In this document: positions 1-6,025 of the stretch, piece by piece
Layout of the letters: the number at the start of each line of letters is the position of its first letter
How positions within the stretch are numbered: the stretch's first letter is position 1
Source: Candidatus Adiutrix sp.
Lineage (GTDB): Bacteria > Desulfobacterota > Desulfarculia > Adiutricales > Adiutricaceae
Assembly (NCBI GenBank): GCA_031286085.1
Contig: JAITUX010000152.1
Coordinates: 1 to 14,953 of the forward strand
Length of the DNA: 14,953 nucleotides
Direction: 5' to 3'
Notes under the pieces: generated by a model
Databases searched by the model: none
What the model was told of the DNA's origin: nothing
What the model saw: the letters and a program-made list of their open reading frames with translations, nothing else
Program-made: the position numbers and the translations under genes

Positions 1-61
1 CGGCGCGCCGCCGGATGTCTGAGGCGAAGCCGAGTTCCGGCGGCGCTATGCTAAGCCGGGG

Positions 62-148
62 TCCAGGGGCGGAGCCCCGGCGCGGGTGGGGTCCGGGGCA
101 GGGCTCGCGTAGAGCCCTCCCCCGGCTGGGCGCGGGGCAGCGCCCCGC
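62..148. repeat. GC-rich palindromic repeat, copy A (inverted relative to 243-303)
   Basis: This non-coding stretch contains several short perfect stems: GGGGC (66-70) with GCCCC (74-78), AGGGCTC (100-106) with GAGCCCT (112-118), and GCGGGGC (132-138) with GCCCCGC (142-148). Read on the other strand it resembles the block at 243-303, including GGGTCCAGGGGC against GGGTTCCAGGGGC and the shared GGGGTCCGGGGC, so the two look like inverted copies of one dispersed intergenic repeat. Open frames here exist on both strands, lack ribosome binding sites and resemble nothing, as expected for GC-rich DNA with few stop codons. Confidence 0.5.
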
Positions 149-218
149 TAATCCCGCCTGGACCGCCGCCGGCTGGCCAAAGGCCGGCAGCCTGGGCCGT
201 AAAGTTTTTATAATCGGA

Positions 219-250
219 AGCCCCGGTTTTCACTTGTGAAGACCGGGGCT
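219..250. repeat. 32-nt hairpin between the GC-rich repeats
   Basis: AGCCCCGGT (219-227) pairs perfectly with ACCGGGGCT (242-250), and inside it TTCAC (229-233) pairs with GTGAA (236-240), leaving a TT loop and one T-G wobble (228/241). The stem is about 15 bp. No T-run follows on either strand, so an intrinsic terminator is not supported. It sits at the edge of copy B of the GC-rich repeat and may be part of that element. Confidence 0.55.
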
Positions 251-303
251 CCGCCCCGGACCCCGCCAGGGGGAGGGGGCTCGCGCCCCCTGCCCCTGGA
301 ACC
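243..303. repeat. GC-rich palindromic repeat, copy B
   Basis: This block contains GGGGC (246-...) facing GCCCC, then a nested hairpin: CCAGGGG (266-272) with CCCCTGG (293-299) outside, and GGGGGC (275-280) with GCCCCC (285-290) inside around a TCGC loop. The pattern (ggggctccgccccggaccccgcc followed by a second G/C palindrome) is of a kind I associate with dispersed intergenic repeats in high-GC deltaproteobacteria. That association is from memory and not verified here. Confidence 0.5.
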
Positions 304-387
304 CCATCCGGCGGCGCACTCAGGCCGGCGGCTGAAACGGGGTGACGGGCGTGCTCAGGGCTCCGTCAATACGGCCTGTAGAAACTC

Positions 388-415
388 CGTCATTCCCGCG
401 CCAGCGGGAATCCAT
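388..415. repeat. REP-like palindrome, copy 1
   Basis: A perfect 8-bp stem, ATTCCCGC (392-399) and GCGGGAAT (404-411), closes a GCCA loop. It is flanked by CCGTC on the left and CCATC on the right. The same outer frame (CGTCATTCC ... GGAATCCATC) recurs in the second copy 60 nt downstream. Palindromes of this form are widespread repetitive extragenic elements in proteobacterial genomes, some mobilised by RAYT transposases; no RAYT gene is present in this window. Confidence 0.65.
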
Positions 416-448
416 CCACAAAGTCCGGTTGTCCCGTGTGCGGTCACT

Positions 449-492
449 CCGTCATTCCGGCGAAAGGTTGACAACCTACGCCGGAATCCATC
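449..492. repeat. REP-like palindrome, copy 2, with nested stem
   Basis: The outer stem is ATTCCGGCG (454-462) with CGCCGGAAT (479-487). Inside it AGGTTG (465-470) pairs with CAACCT (472-477). The flanks match those of copy 1 (CGTC before, CCATC after), so this is a variant of the same element with a different, longer interior. It lies just before the AT-richer patch starts, at the 3' end of the minus-strand decarboxylase-like gene. Confidence 0.6.
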
Positions 493-512
493 TTCCCCAT
501 CTCCTATCATTT

Positions 513-902
513 TTATTTGCTCAAAGTGATGTTTCTTTCAGCAAAAACCTTTTTCGCTACATTGACCGCATTAAGCACTTTGGGAAATCCCGTATATGGA
601 ATACATTGAATAAAAGTTTCAATGACTTTCTCGGGCGATACTCCCACATTCAAAGACCCATTTATATGAACCTCTAACTGGGCCTCACAGCCTCCGGCAG
701 TCAACAGGCTGGAAATTGTTATAATCTCTCTTTCCTGTAAGGAAAGCCCCTCCCGGCAGTAAACATCCCCAAACGCAAATTCAAGGATATATCTTCCTAA
801 GTCCGGTGCTACTCCATCTAACGAAGCGATAACCCGCTCCCCGGCATGGCCATCCACCTCTTTCAGTCTTTCAGTTCCTCTTTTTATGCGCTCGTTTTCC
901 AT
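513..902 (-). CDS. Carboxymuconolactone decarboxylase (CMD/AhpD-like) family protein
   Basis: A small all-helical CMD-fold protein of 129 aa. The family includes gamma-carboxymuconolactone decarboxylases and AhpD-type peroxidase partners; the substrate here is unknown. The core runs from about residue 53 to 115, with the family-like stretch GLSLQEREIITISSLLTAGG. E59, C72 and H79 sit roughly where AhpD has its catalytic Glu, first Cys and His, but the second Cys of the CxxC pair is Gln, so AhpD-type disulfide chemistry is unlikely. I start it at 902: AGGAGG (911-916, minus strand) is 8 nt from this ATG and only 2 nt from the earlier ATG at 908. It is divergent from the MerR gene with a shared control region, which suggests it is that regulator's target. 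Its base composition is clearly AT-richer than the genes to the right, and it resembles Firmicutes MerR-linked CMD proteins, so recent transfer is likely. Confidence 0.85.
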   Translation of the reverse strand: MENERIKRGTERLKEVDGHAGERVIASLDGVAPDLGRYILEFAFGDVYCREGLSLQEREIITISSLLTAGGCEAQLEVHINGSLNVGVSPEKVIETFIQCIPYTGFPKVLNAVNVAKKVFAERNITLSK

Positions 903-934
903 TTGCATAGCCTCCTATATTTTGGCATACTCAT

Positions 935-965
935 ACCATACAATGTAGAGTTAACTCGATGTCAA
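935..965 (-). promoter_or_regulatory. MerR-type promoter/operator for the CMD gene
   Basis: On the minus strand, TTGACA (960-965) and TATGGT (935-940) are separated by 19 bp, the long spacer typical of promoters that MerR regulators activate by DNA distortion. Inside the spacer lies a perfect 10-bp palindrome, GAGTTAACTC (948-957), the likely operator. The box positions are seen directly; regulation by the adjacent MerR protein is inference from family behaviour and the divergent layout. Confidence 0.7.
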
Positions 966-987
966 GTGTTTTTTAGGAAGACTTTTC

Positions 988-1365
988 ATGGGATATGCAA
1001 TCGGTGAGTTTTCATCAATTACTGGCATTAGCATTTATACCCTGCGATATTACGAAAAAGAAAATTTAATCATTCCAGATCGCAAGGAAAACGGCAGGCG
1101 CTTATATTCTGATGGTGATATATCATGGATACAGTTCATCAAACGTCTGAAAGATACGGGTATGCCGATTAAAGAAATACAAAAATACGCCCAGCTTCGG
1201 GCGCAAGGCGACAGCACTTTAGAGGAGCGGATGGAAATGTTGATACAGCACCGGGCCGTTCTGAAAGATGAAATTGCCGCTATGCAGGAAAATCTTACAA
1301 ATCTTGACGATAAGATCAGCTATTACAAAACGGAAATAAAGAAAAAACATCAATACGCCGGATAG
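988..1365 (+). CDS. MerR-family transcriptional regulator
   Basis: A 125-aa regulator with the classic MerR layout. An N-terminal winged helix-turn-helix (about residues 3-70) includes ITGISIYTLRYYEKENLI and NGRRLYSDGDI. It is followed by a long helix rich in charged residues (about 80-118) that would form the antiparallel dimer coiled coil. There is no C-terminal metal-binding cysteine cluster or ligand-binding domain, so the inducer cannot be guessed. The start is supported by AGGA (975-978) 9 nt before the ATG. It is divergent from the CMD-like gene, whose promoter has the 19-bp spacer MerR proteins act on. Like that gene it is AT-richer than the bulk of the window and looks imported, probably as one two-gene cassette. 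Confidence 0.92.
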   Translation: MGYAIGEFSSITGISIYTLRYYEKENLIIPDRKENGRRLYSDGDISWIQFIKRLKDTGMPIKEIQKYAQLRAQGDSTLEERMEMLIQHRAVLKDEIAAMQENLTNLDDKISYYKTEIKKKHQYAG

Positions 1366-1435
1366 GGTAAAATGGGCATAAGAAAAGACAGGAGCATGAT
1401 AGCCAACAATGGCCCGTGTTCCCGTCTTTATTTCG

Positions 1436-1478
1436 TTAGCGGCCACTTCGGGCCAACTTGGCCCGAAGTAGCCGCTAA
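1436..1478. repeat. 43-nt near-perfect hairpin
   Basis: TTAGCGGC (1436-1443) pairs with GCCGCTAA (1471-1478) and ACTTCGGGCCAA (1445-1456) pairs with TTGGCCCGAAGT (1458-1469). The only mismatch is C1444/A1470, giving 20 base pairs. It lies between the end of merR and the stop codon of the minus-strand fragment that ends at 1480. Neither strand has a proper T-run after it, so it is at best a weak bidirectional terminator; it may be an element boundary. The rest of 1366-1479 shows nothing coding. Confidence 0.7.
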
Positions 1479-1479
1479 A

Positions 1480-1690
1480 CTATTTTGAGATTATTTCAGG
1501 AGTGCTTATATACATAGATATTTCTCCGCATTTAGGGCAAATCGCTATGTGTGGCTTTTCGATTTCTTTCTTAAACATTCCTTTCTTCGTAATTCTAATT
1601 CCATATTGCCCTCGATCAACTTCGCCGGAATTCTTGGAGCGGTTTGCCAATTCAGCCTCTTTCCTGTAAAATCCCCAAAATGACCGGAAA
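1480..1690 (-). pseudogene. 3' fragment of a zinc-ribbon-type protein gene (decapitated)
   Basis: The minus strand reads about 60 codons of protein-like sequence ending in a stop at 1480-1482. It includes NRSKNSGEVDRGQYGIRI and EKPHIAICPKCGEISMYI, which looks like the C-terminal half of a small Firmicutes-type zinc-ribbon protein (one CPKC knuckle). No plausible start with a ribosome binding site exists in frame before the sequence turns into GC-rich DNA near 1690-1730, and the N-terminal half with the partner CxxC is missing. I therefore call it a remnant; the upstream limit is approximate. Its AT-rich composition matches the CMD/MerR cassette, suggesting all three came in together and the right edge was cut here. 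Confidence 0.5.
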
Positions 1691-1749
1691 TTAAACGCCC
1701 GCGGCCGCCGGCCCCCGGGGAGCCAAAAAGAAACGGCGGAGGAGGCCTT

Positions 1750-2391
1750 GTGCCAAGAATTAAAACCGAAGGCCATTGTTATGTTTGCGGCAAGACCCTC
1801 GGCCAGGCGGCCATGAAAAACCACATCCTAAAAGAACATGCCTCGGACGGTGACGAGGATTGTCTCTTGCTGCTGATGGAAGGGGCGCACGCCAAGGCCT
1901 ACTGGCTTCTGGCGGATATCGCCCAAAACAAGTCCCTGGCTTCGCTGGATGCCTTCCTGCGGAAAATCTGGCTGGAATGTTGCGGCCACCTTAGCCTGTT
2001 CAGCCTCGGCCATGGCCAGGAAGTGGGCAAGGCGCGCAAAGTCGGCGTCTTCCCGGTCGGAGCCAAATTCAGGCACGAATATGATATGGGCACGACGACC
2101 GAGTGCCTCATCACGGTCGTCGGGTCAACCAGCCGGCCAAAACAGAAGAATGCCGTGCGGCTGTTGGCGCGTAACGTGCCGCCCGCCTGGAAGTGCGCCT
2201 CATGCGGCCGGCCGGCGGAATTGGTTTGCCAGGAGTGCCAATATGATGTGGACAACCCGAATTTTTGTCCGGAGTGCGCCGAAAAGCATGAACACGAAAT
2301 GTTTCTGCCGATAACCAATTCGCCCCGAAACGGCGAGTGCGGGTATGAAGGCGAACTGGATACCTTCGCCTTCCAGCCCGGCGGCGTTTGA
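1750..2391 (+). CDS. Zinc-finger protein related to plasmid pRiA4b ORF-3-like proteins
   Basis: A 213-aa protein of unknown function. An N-terminal C2H2-like finger has C10, C13, H25 and H30 (C-x2-C-x11-H-x4-H). The middle (about 45-140: AYWLLADI, FLRKIWLECCGHLS, HEYDMGTTTECL) resembles pRiA4b ORF-3/IS1096 TnpR-like domains. The C-terminal part has C149, C152, C160, C163, C173, C176, H180 and H182, enough for two zinc sites in B-box style, then a tail with NSPRNGECGYEG that recurs in this protein type. The start is GTG; GGAGGAGG (1738-1745) precedes it. It is a single gene whose composition is closer to the host than the patch to its left. DNA, RNA or protein binding are all possible; family placement is by eye. 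Confidence 0.75.
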   Translation: MPRIKTEGHCYVCGKTLGQAAMKNHILKEHASDGDEDCLLLLMEGAHAKAYWLLADIAQNKSLASLDAFLRKIWLECCGHLSLFSLGHGQEVGKARKVGVFPVGAKFRHEYDMGTTTECLITVVGSTSRPKQKNAVRLLARNVPPAWKCASCGRPAELVCQECQYDVDNPNFCPECAEKHEHEMFLPITNSPRNGECGYEGELDTFAFQPGGV

Positions 2392-2431
2392 CATTAGCCT
2401 CCGGGCTGTCCATGAGCCAGGCGCCGGCTGG

Positions 2432-2710
2432 TTACGGCCTCGCCTGGTGTTCTCCGTAGTGGCTCCGGCACTGCGCTATTTCCAACGTGTCCTCGCCTGT
2501 TATTTGATAGATTAAACGGTTTTTTTCATCAATATGGCGGGACCACCATTCGAGGCCTTCGCCTTTTAACGGTTCCGGCTTCCCAAGTCCGTCATGGCCG
2601 TGACGCGAAATGTCAACAATCAATAGATTTATTTTTTTGAGGGTCTTTTTGTCCTGTCTTTGCCAATATAGGTAATCCGCCCAGCCAGTTTCAGTGAAAT
2701 TGATTTTCAT
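2432..2710 (-). CDS. yoeB: YoeB-family mRNA interferase toxin
   Basis: A 92-aa toxin of the RelE/YoeB fold that cleaves mRNA in the ribosomal A site. It follows E. coli YoeB closely: WADYLYWQ near the N-terminus, GKPEPLKG with E46, WWSRHIDEKNRLIY with R65, and AQCRSHY with H84-Y85. E46, R65 and the His-Tyr pair match the catalytic residues of YoeB, so it should be active. Seven residues (GEHQARP) follow the His-Tyr that normally ends the protein, which is a little unusual. Its ATG overlaps the antitoxin stop codon by 4 nt (ATGA, 2707-2710), so it is translationally coupled downstream of the antitoxin. Confidence 0.94.
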   Translation of the reverse strand: MKINFTETGWADYLYWQRQDKKTLKKINLLIVDISRHGHDGLGKPEPLKGEGLEWWSRHIDEKNRLIYQITGEDTLEIAQCRSHYGEHQARP

Positions 2711-2985
2711 TTCTCCATGGCCCGCAGCTCGTCCAATGTTTTCGTAACGAATTTCCCCTCGCGGGCTTCCTGGATGGATTTACGAAGGACCGCTAAATTT
2801 TCAGGGCTGAAAAAAGTATCCCTGGCCAGTGAGATTTCAAAAGGTATTTTCCTTTCCCGCAAGGCCTGGCGAACGAAAATATTGAACGCCGACGACATGT
2901 TCAGGCCGAGTTCGCTGAAAAGAGCCTCGGCTTTCTCTTTCAAGTCTTTATTGATGCGGATATTGAGGTTGGTTGTCTCGGACAT
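2707..2985 (-). CDS. RelB/DinJ-family antitoxin
   Basis: A 92-aa antitoxin. The N-terminal part (about residues 5-45: TNLNIRINKDLKEKAEALFS, LGLNMSSAFNIFVRQAL) is the ribbon-helix-helix DNA-binding and dimerisation domain of the RelB/DinJ type. The C-terminal charged tail would wrap the toxin. It is the first gene of the operon and would repress its own promoter together with the toxin. The partner is YoeB, whose textbook antitoxin is YefM (Phd fold), so this is a mixed pairing. The start at 2985 gives the normal family length; the ribosome binding site is weak (GAGAGG about 12 nt upstream). Confidence 0.92.
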   Translation of the reverse strand: MSETTNLNIRINKDLKEKAEALFSELGLNMSSAFNIFVRQALRERKIPFEISLARDTFFSPENLAVLRKSIQEAREGKFVTKTLDELRAMEK

Positions 2986-3028
2986 GGCCTAAGCAAGCCT
3001 CTCTGGGTGATTTTGGCGCCCGCTCACT

Positions 3029-3073
3029 TTAATATCATGATGTATGCGCAATGTCAATGTTATGCGCGTATAA
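3029..3073 (-). promoter_or_regulatory. Promoter and candidate operator of the toxin-antitoxin operon
   Basis: On the minus strand, TTGACA (3052-3057) and TATTAA (3029-3034) are 17 bp apart, a good sigma-70 promoter. Two copies of TATGCGC on the plus strand (3043-3049 inside the spacer, and 3061-3067) are 18 bp apart. The second is part of a near-palindrome, TTATGCGCGTATAA (3060-3073). Repeated short half-sites over a promoter are what a ribbon-helix-helix antitoxin usually binds; assignment as operator is inference. Confidence 0.6.
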
Positions 3074-3096
3074 TTTGCCGGCGGCCCCGGGCCTCC

Positions 3097-3125
3097 TTGA
3101 CCCCCCCGCCCCGTAAGTATATAAT
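3097..3125 (+). promoter_or_regulatory. Sigma-70 promoter of mgtA
   Basis: TTGACC (3097-3102) and a perfect TATAAT (3120-3125) are separated by 17 bp. Transcription would start near 3132, leaving only about 47 nt before the ATG at 3179. That is too short for an M-box riboswitch or the long mgtA leader of enterics, so Mg2+ control, if any, must act elsewhere. Confidence 0.75.
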
Positions 3126-3178
3126 CGGGCCACTCGGGAAACCGCCGAAGTATTTTACAAATTCGAGGCGTGAGGCAG

Positions 3179-5863
3179 ATGGCCAAGAAAATAGAAGTGC
3201 CTGTAATCCCCAGGCCGGAAAGAGCCCGGCGCCGCCTCCTGAAGGCGGCGGTCAAAAATCCGGCCACCCTCCTTATTCAATACGACAACGCCAGCGACGG
3301 TTACGATGACGACAAGGTCGAGGAGATGCGCGACCAGTTCGGCCTCAACATCATCACCCGCCAGCCCAGGGCCACGCTCATCAAGCGCCTGTGGACGGCC
3401 TTCGTCAACCCCTTCACCGTGGTCCTCTTCGTCCTGTCCCTGATTTCCTTCATCTCCGACGACATGACCGCGGTGGCCATAGTCATGACCATGGTCATCA
3501 TCAGCGGCCTTTTGCGTTTCATCCAGGAATGGCGCAGCGGCCGCGCCGCGGAGCGCCTGGAGGACATGGTGGCCACCACCGCCGCGGTCATGCGGCGGGA
3601 GGAGGCCGGCGATGACCATGTCTCGGTGAAACTGGAGATCCCCTTAGATGAAATAGTGGTCGGCGACATCGTCCACCTGGCCGCCGGGGACATCATCCCG
3701 GCCGATCTCCGCATCATTCAGGCCAAGGACCTCTTCGTCAGCCAGTCGTCCCTGACCGGCGAAAGCGAGCCGGTGGAAAAATTCGCCGACGAAGCCGTGA
3801 TAAAATCGACCAACCCCCTGGACCTGAACAACCTGGCCTTCATGGGCAGCACGGTCATTTCCGGCTCGGCGGTCGGCCTGGTCCTGGCCGTGGGCGACGA
3901 CACCATCCTGGGCTCCATCGCCCGCCAGCTCCAGACCGAAACCCCCCCCACCAGTTTTGACAAGGGCATCCGTTCCGTCTCCTGGGTGCTCATCCGCTTC
4001 ATGCTGGTGATGGTGCCGGTGGTCCTCTTCGTCAACGGCTTCACCAAGGGCGACTGGCTTAACGCCTTTCTTTTCGCCGTCTCCGTGGCCGTGGGCCTCA
4101 CCCCGGAAATGCTGCCCATGATCGTCTCGGCCAACCTGGCCAAGGGCGCGGTCTCCATGGCCCGCAAGCAGGTCATCGTCAAGCAGCTCAACTCCATCCA
4201 GAATTTCGGGGCCATGGACGTCCTGTGCACGGACAAGACCGGCACCCTCACCCAGGACAAGATCATCCTGCAGTTTCACCTGGACATCCACGGCAACACC
4301 GACCTCCGCGTCCTGCGCCACGCCTTCCTGAACAGCTACTACCAGACCGGCTTAAGGAACCTCATGGATATTTCCATCATCGACCGGGCCCGGGAGGAAC
4401 AGGTGGTGGAGAACGAGGAGGCCTACCGGAAGATCGACGAGATCCCCTTCGATTTCACCCGCCGCCGCATGAGCGTGGTGGTGACCGACCAGAACGGCAA
4501 GACCCAGCTCATCACCAAGGGGGCCATCGAGGAAATGCTGGCCATCTCCGCCTTCGCCGATTACCAGGGCCAGGTGGTGCCCATGACCGAGGAGATCCGG
4601 CGCGAAGTATTGATGACCTGCCAGGAATACAACACCGACGGCCTCCGCGTCCTGGGCGTGTCCCAGAAGACCAACCCCTCCCCGGCCGGGGCCTTCTCCG
4701 TGGCCGACGAGAGCGACATGGTGCTCATCGGCTACCTGGCCTTCCTGGACCCGCCCAAGGAGAGCACGGCCGAGGCCATCGCCGCCTTGAAGGACTACGG
4801 CGTGGAGGTCAAGGTGCTGACCGGGGACAACGACTCCGTGACCAAGGCCGTCTGCAAGCAGGTGGGCCTGTCCGCCGAACACATCCTCCTGGGCGCGGAA
4901 ATGGCGGAAATGACCCCGGACCAATTGAAGGAGGCGGTGGAGAAGGCCCACATCTTCGCCAAGCTGTCGCCCCAGCAGAAATCCGCCATCGTCTCCGCCT
5001 TAAGGGACAACGGCCACACCGTCGGCTTCATGGGCGACGGCATCAACGACGCCCCGGCCATGCGCTCGGCCGACGTGGGCATTTCCGTGGATACGGCCGT
5101 GGACATAGCCAAGGAATCGGCCGACATCATCCTCCTGGAAAAGGATTTGATGGTCCTGGAGGAAGGCGTGGCGGAGGGCCGGAAAATCTACGCCAACATC
5201 ATCAAGTATATCAAGATGACGGCCAGCTCCAATTTCGGCAATATGTTCTCGGTCTTGGCGGCCAGCGCCTTCCTGCCCTTCCTCCCAATGCTGCCCATTC
5301 AACTGCTCCTCTTGAACCTCATCTACGACCTGTCCTGCACGGCCCTGCCCTGGGACAACGTGGACCGCGACTTCCTGGCCAGGCCCCGCAAATGGAACGC
5401 CGCCTCCATCGGCAAGTTCATGGCCTGGATAGGCCCCACCAGTTCCGTCTTTGACATCGCCACCTATCTCATCATGTTCTTCGTCGTCTGCCCGGCGGTG
5501 GTCGGCGGCCGTTCCTTCCAGGAAGTGGCCGGCGACGCGGATCTGCGCTTCGTTTTCATGGCCACCTTCCAGGCGGGCTGGTTCGTGGAATCCATGTGGA
5601 GCCAGACCCTGGTCATCCATATGCTCCGCACGCCCAAGATTCCCTTCATCCAGAGCTGGGCCTCGGCTCCGGTCATCCTCTTGACCATGACCGGCATCGC
5701 CCTCCTCACCGTCATCCCCTTCACCCCCCTGGGGGCCAAGCTGCATCTTTTGCCCCTGCCGCCCGTCTATTTCGCCTACCTGGGCCTGACCGTCGTCTTC
5801 TACCTGGCCCTGGCCACCCTGTTCAAGAAAATCTTCATCCATCGCTACGGGGAATTATTATAG
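3179..5863 (+). CDS. mgtA: Magnesium-translocating P-type ATPase (MgtA/MgtB type)
   Basis: An 894-aa inner-membrane P3B-type ATPase that imports Mg2+ at the cost of ATP; the length matches E. coli MgtA. In order there are an N-terminal cytosolic region, the first membrane pairs, and the actuator motif TGES (193-196). Next come the core membrane segment with [11 protein letters not shown], the phosphorylation site DKTGTLT (D352), the nucleotide-binding domain, the hinge motif GDGIND (619-624) and the C-terminal membrane segments. All catalytic motifs are intact. I prefer ATG 3179 over the in-frame GTG at 3170: GAGG at 3165-3168 is 10 nt from the ATG but only 1 nt from the GTG. It is a single gene with its own promoter, followed by a convergent small-peptide module. 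The alternative name mgtB cannot be excluded by sequence alone. Confidence 0.95.
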   Translation: MAKKIEVPVIPRPERARRRLLKAAVKNPATLLIQYDNASDGYDDDKVEEMRDQFGLNIITRQPRATLIKRLWTAFVNPFTVVLFVLSLISFISDDMTAVAIVMTMVIISGLLRFIQEWRSGRAAERLEDMVATTAAVMRREEAGDDHVSVKLEIPLDEIVVGDIVHLAAGDIIPADLRIIQAKDLFVSQSSLTGESEPVEKFADEAVIKSTNPLDLNNLAFMGSTVISGSAVGLVLAVGDDTILGSIARQLQTETPPTSFDKGIRSVSWVLIRFMLVMVPVVLFVNGFTKGDWLNAFLFAVSVAVGLTPEMLPMIVSANLAKGAVSMARKQVIVKQLNSIQNFGAMDVLCTDKTGTLTQDKIILQFHLDIHGNTDLRVLRHAFLNSYYQTGLRNLMDISIIDRAREEQVVENEEAYRKIDEIPFDFTRRRMSVVVTDQNGKTQLITKGAIEEMLAISAFADYQGQVVPMTEEIRREVLMTCQEYNTDGLRVLGVSQKTNPSPAGAFSVADESDMVLIGYLAFLDPPKESTAEAIAALKDYGVEVKVLTGDNDSVTKAVCKQVGLSAEHILLGAEMAEMTPDQLKEAVEKAHIFAKLSPQQKSAIVSALRDNGHTVGFMGDGINDAPAMRSADVGISVDTAVDIAKESADIILLEKDLMVLEEGVAEGRKIYANIIKYIKMTASSNFGNMFSVLAASAFLPFLPMLPIQLLLLNLIYDLSCTALPWDNVDRDFLARPRKWNAASIGKFMAWIGPTSSVFDIATYLIMFFVVCPAVVGGRSFQEVAGDADLRFVFMATFQAGWFVESMWSQTLVIHMLRTPKIPFIQSWASAPVILLTMTGIALLTVIPFTPLGAKLHLLPLPPVYFAYLGLTVVFYLALATLFKKIFIHRYGELL

Positions 5864-5885
5864 AGTTCAATCTGTTGCTCCACCC

Positions 5886-5914
5886 TTGCTTTCCTGGCCG
5901 GAAAGCTGTATATT
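5886..5914 (+). promoter_or_regulatory. Candidate promoter of the antisense RNA
   Basis: TTGCTT (5886-5891) and TATATT (5909-5914) are 17 bp apart, just downstream of mgtA. The -10 is 5/6 to consensus and the -35 keeps the TTG. The predicted start (about 5921) falls exactly at the base of the hairpin 5923-5948, as is common for small RNAs that begin with a stabilising stem. Confidence 0.45.
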
Positions 5915-5948
5915 AAAAATAAGCCGGGGGTGTTGTCGCACCCCCGGC
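5915..5948 (-). terminator. Intrinsic terminator, minus strand (3' end of the peptide mRNA)
   Basis: GCCGGGGGTG (5923-5932) and CACCCCCGGC (5939-5948) form a perfect 10-bp stem. On the minus strand the stem is followed directly by TTATTTTT (5922-5915), the signature of a Rho-independent terminator. The only minus-strand gene upstream that it can serve is the 27-aa peptide gene at 6024-6107. Confidence 0.75.
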
Positions 5949-6025
5949 CACGGGCAAGTCCCCCGGTTTTAGCCGAAGCAACCAGCCCCTACGGAAATGG
6001 CGAGTTCCCGTAGGGGCGTCTTTTT
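5921..6025 (+). ncRNA. Candidate ~105-nt antisense RNA (putative type I antitoxin)
   Basis: This is a plus-strand RNA predicted from a promoter at 5886-5914 and a terminator at 5985-6025. It has a 5' stem (5923-5948), a linker, and a terminator stem. It lies opposite the 3' end of the minus-strand peptide mRNA (stop codon at 6024-6026, terminator at 5915-5948), so the whole RNA is complementary to that mRNA's 3' untranslated part. It carries no ORF with a ribosome binding site. CCCCCGG (5960-5966, followed by TTTT) could compete with 5941-5948 for pairing to CCGGGGG (5924-5930), giving alternative folds. The simplest competing view is that this is only the 3' untranslated end of the mgtA transcript. 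Confidence 0.42.
5985..6025 (+). terminator. Intrinsic terminator, plus strand
   Basis: GCCCCTACGG (5985-5994) pairs with CCGTAGGGGC (6008-6017), followed by GTC and TTTTT (6021-6025). This is a strong Rho-independent terminator. It can end both the mgtA transcript and the candidate antisense RNA. Its T-run overlaps the stop codon of the convergent peptide gene. Confidence 0.85.

Noticed and set aside
15..529. Several open frames of 60-111 codons in the first 530 nt
   Set aside because: They overlap each other on both strands, run through palindromic repeats, and lack ribosome binding sites.
903..908. ATG at 908 as the start of the CMD-like gene
   Set aside because: The AGGAGG is only 2 nt away; the ATG at 902 has the normal 8-nt spacing.
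1435..1480. The 43-nt hairpin as an integron attC site (GTTAGC and GCTAAAC at its ends)
   Set aside because: In attC the GTT/AAC core triplets face inward (RYYYAAC ... GTTRRRY). Here they are on the outside, the boxes do not match consensus, and no integrase gene is present.
728..1669. A 13-bp direct repeat (CTCTTTCCTGTAA at 728-740 and 1657-1669) as target-site duplication of the imported patch
   Set aside because: Both copies lie inside coding sequence or a coding remnant, not at the edges of the patch, and they are read in different frames, so chance is more likely.
3132..3178. An M-box or other Mg2+ riboswitch before mgtA
   Set aside because: Only about 47 nt separate the predicted transcription start from the start codon, too little for a known Mg2+ riboswitch, and no stable stem is visible.
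3170..3178. GTG at 3170 as the mgtA start
   Set aside because: It would lie 1 nt after the GAGG, while the ATG at 3179 has GAGG at 10 nt; only three residues differ.
3391..5842. Long open frames on the other strand and in other frames across mgtA (up to 409 aa) and across the 6.3-13.4 kb genes
   Set aside because: They are shadows caused by high GC with few stop codons; their composition is skewed to Gly, Pro, Arg, His or Gln, and the real frame in each place has clear family motifs.
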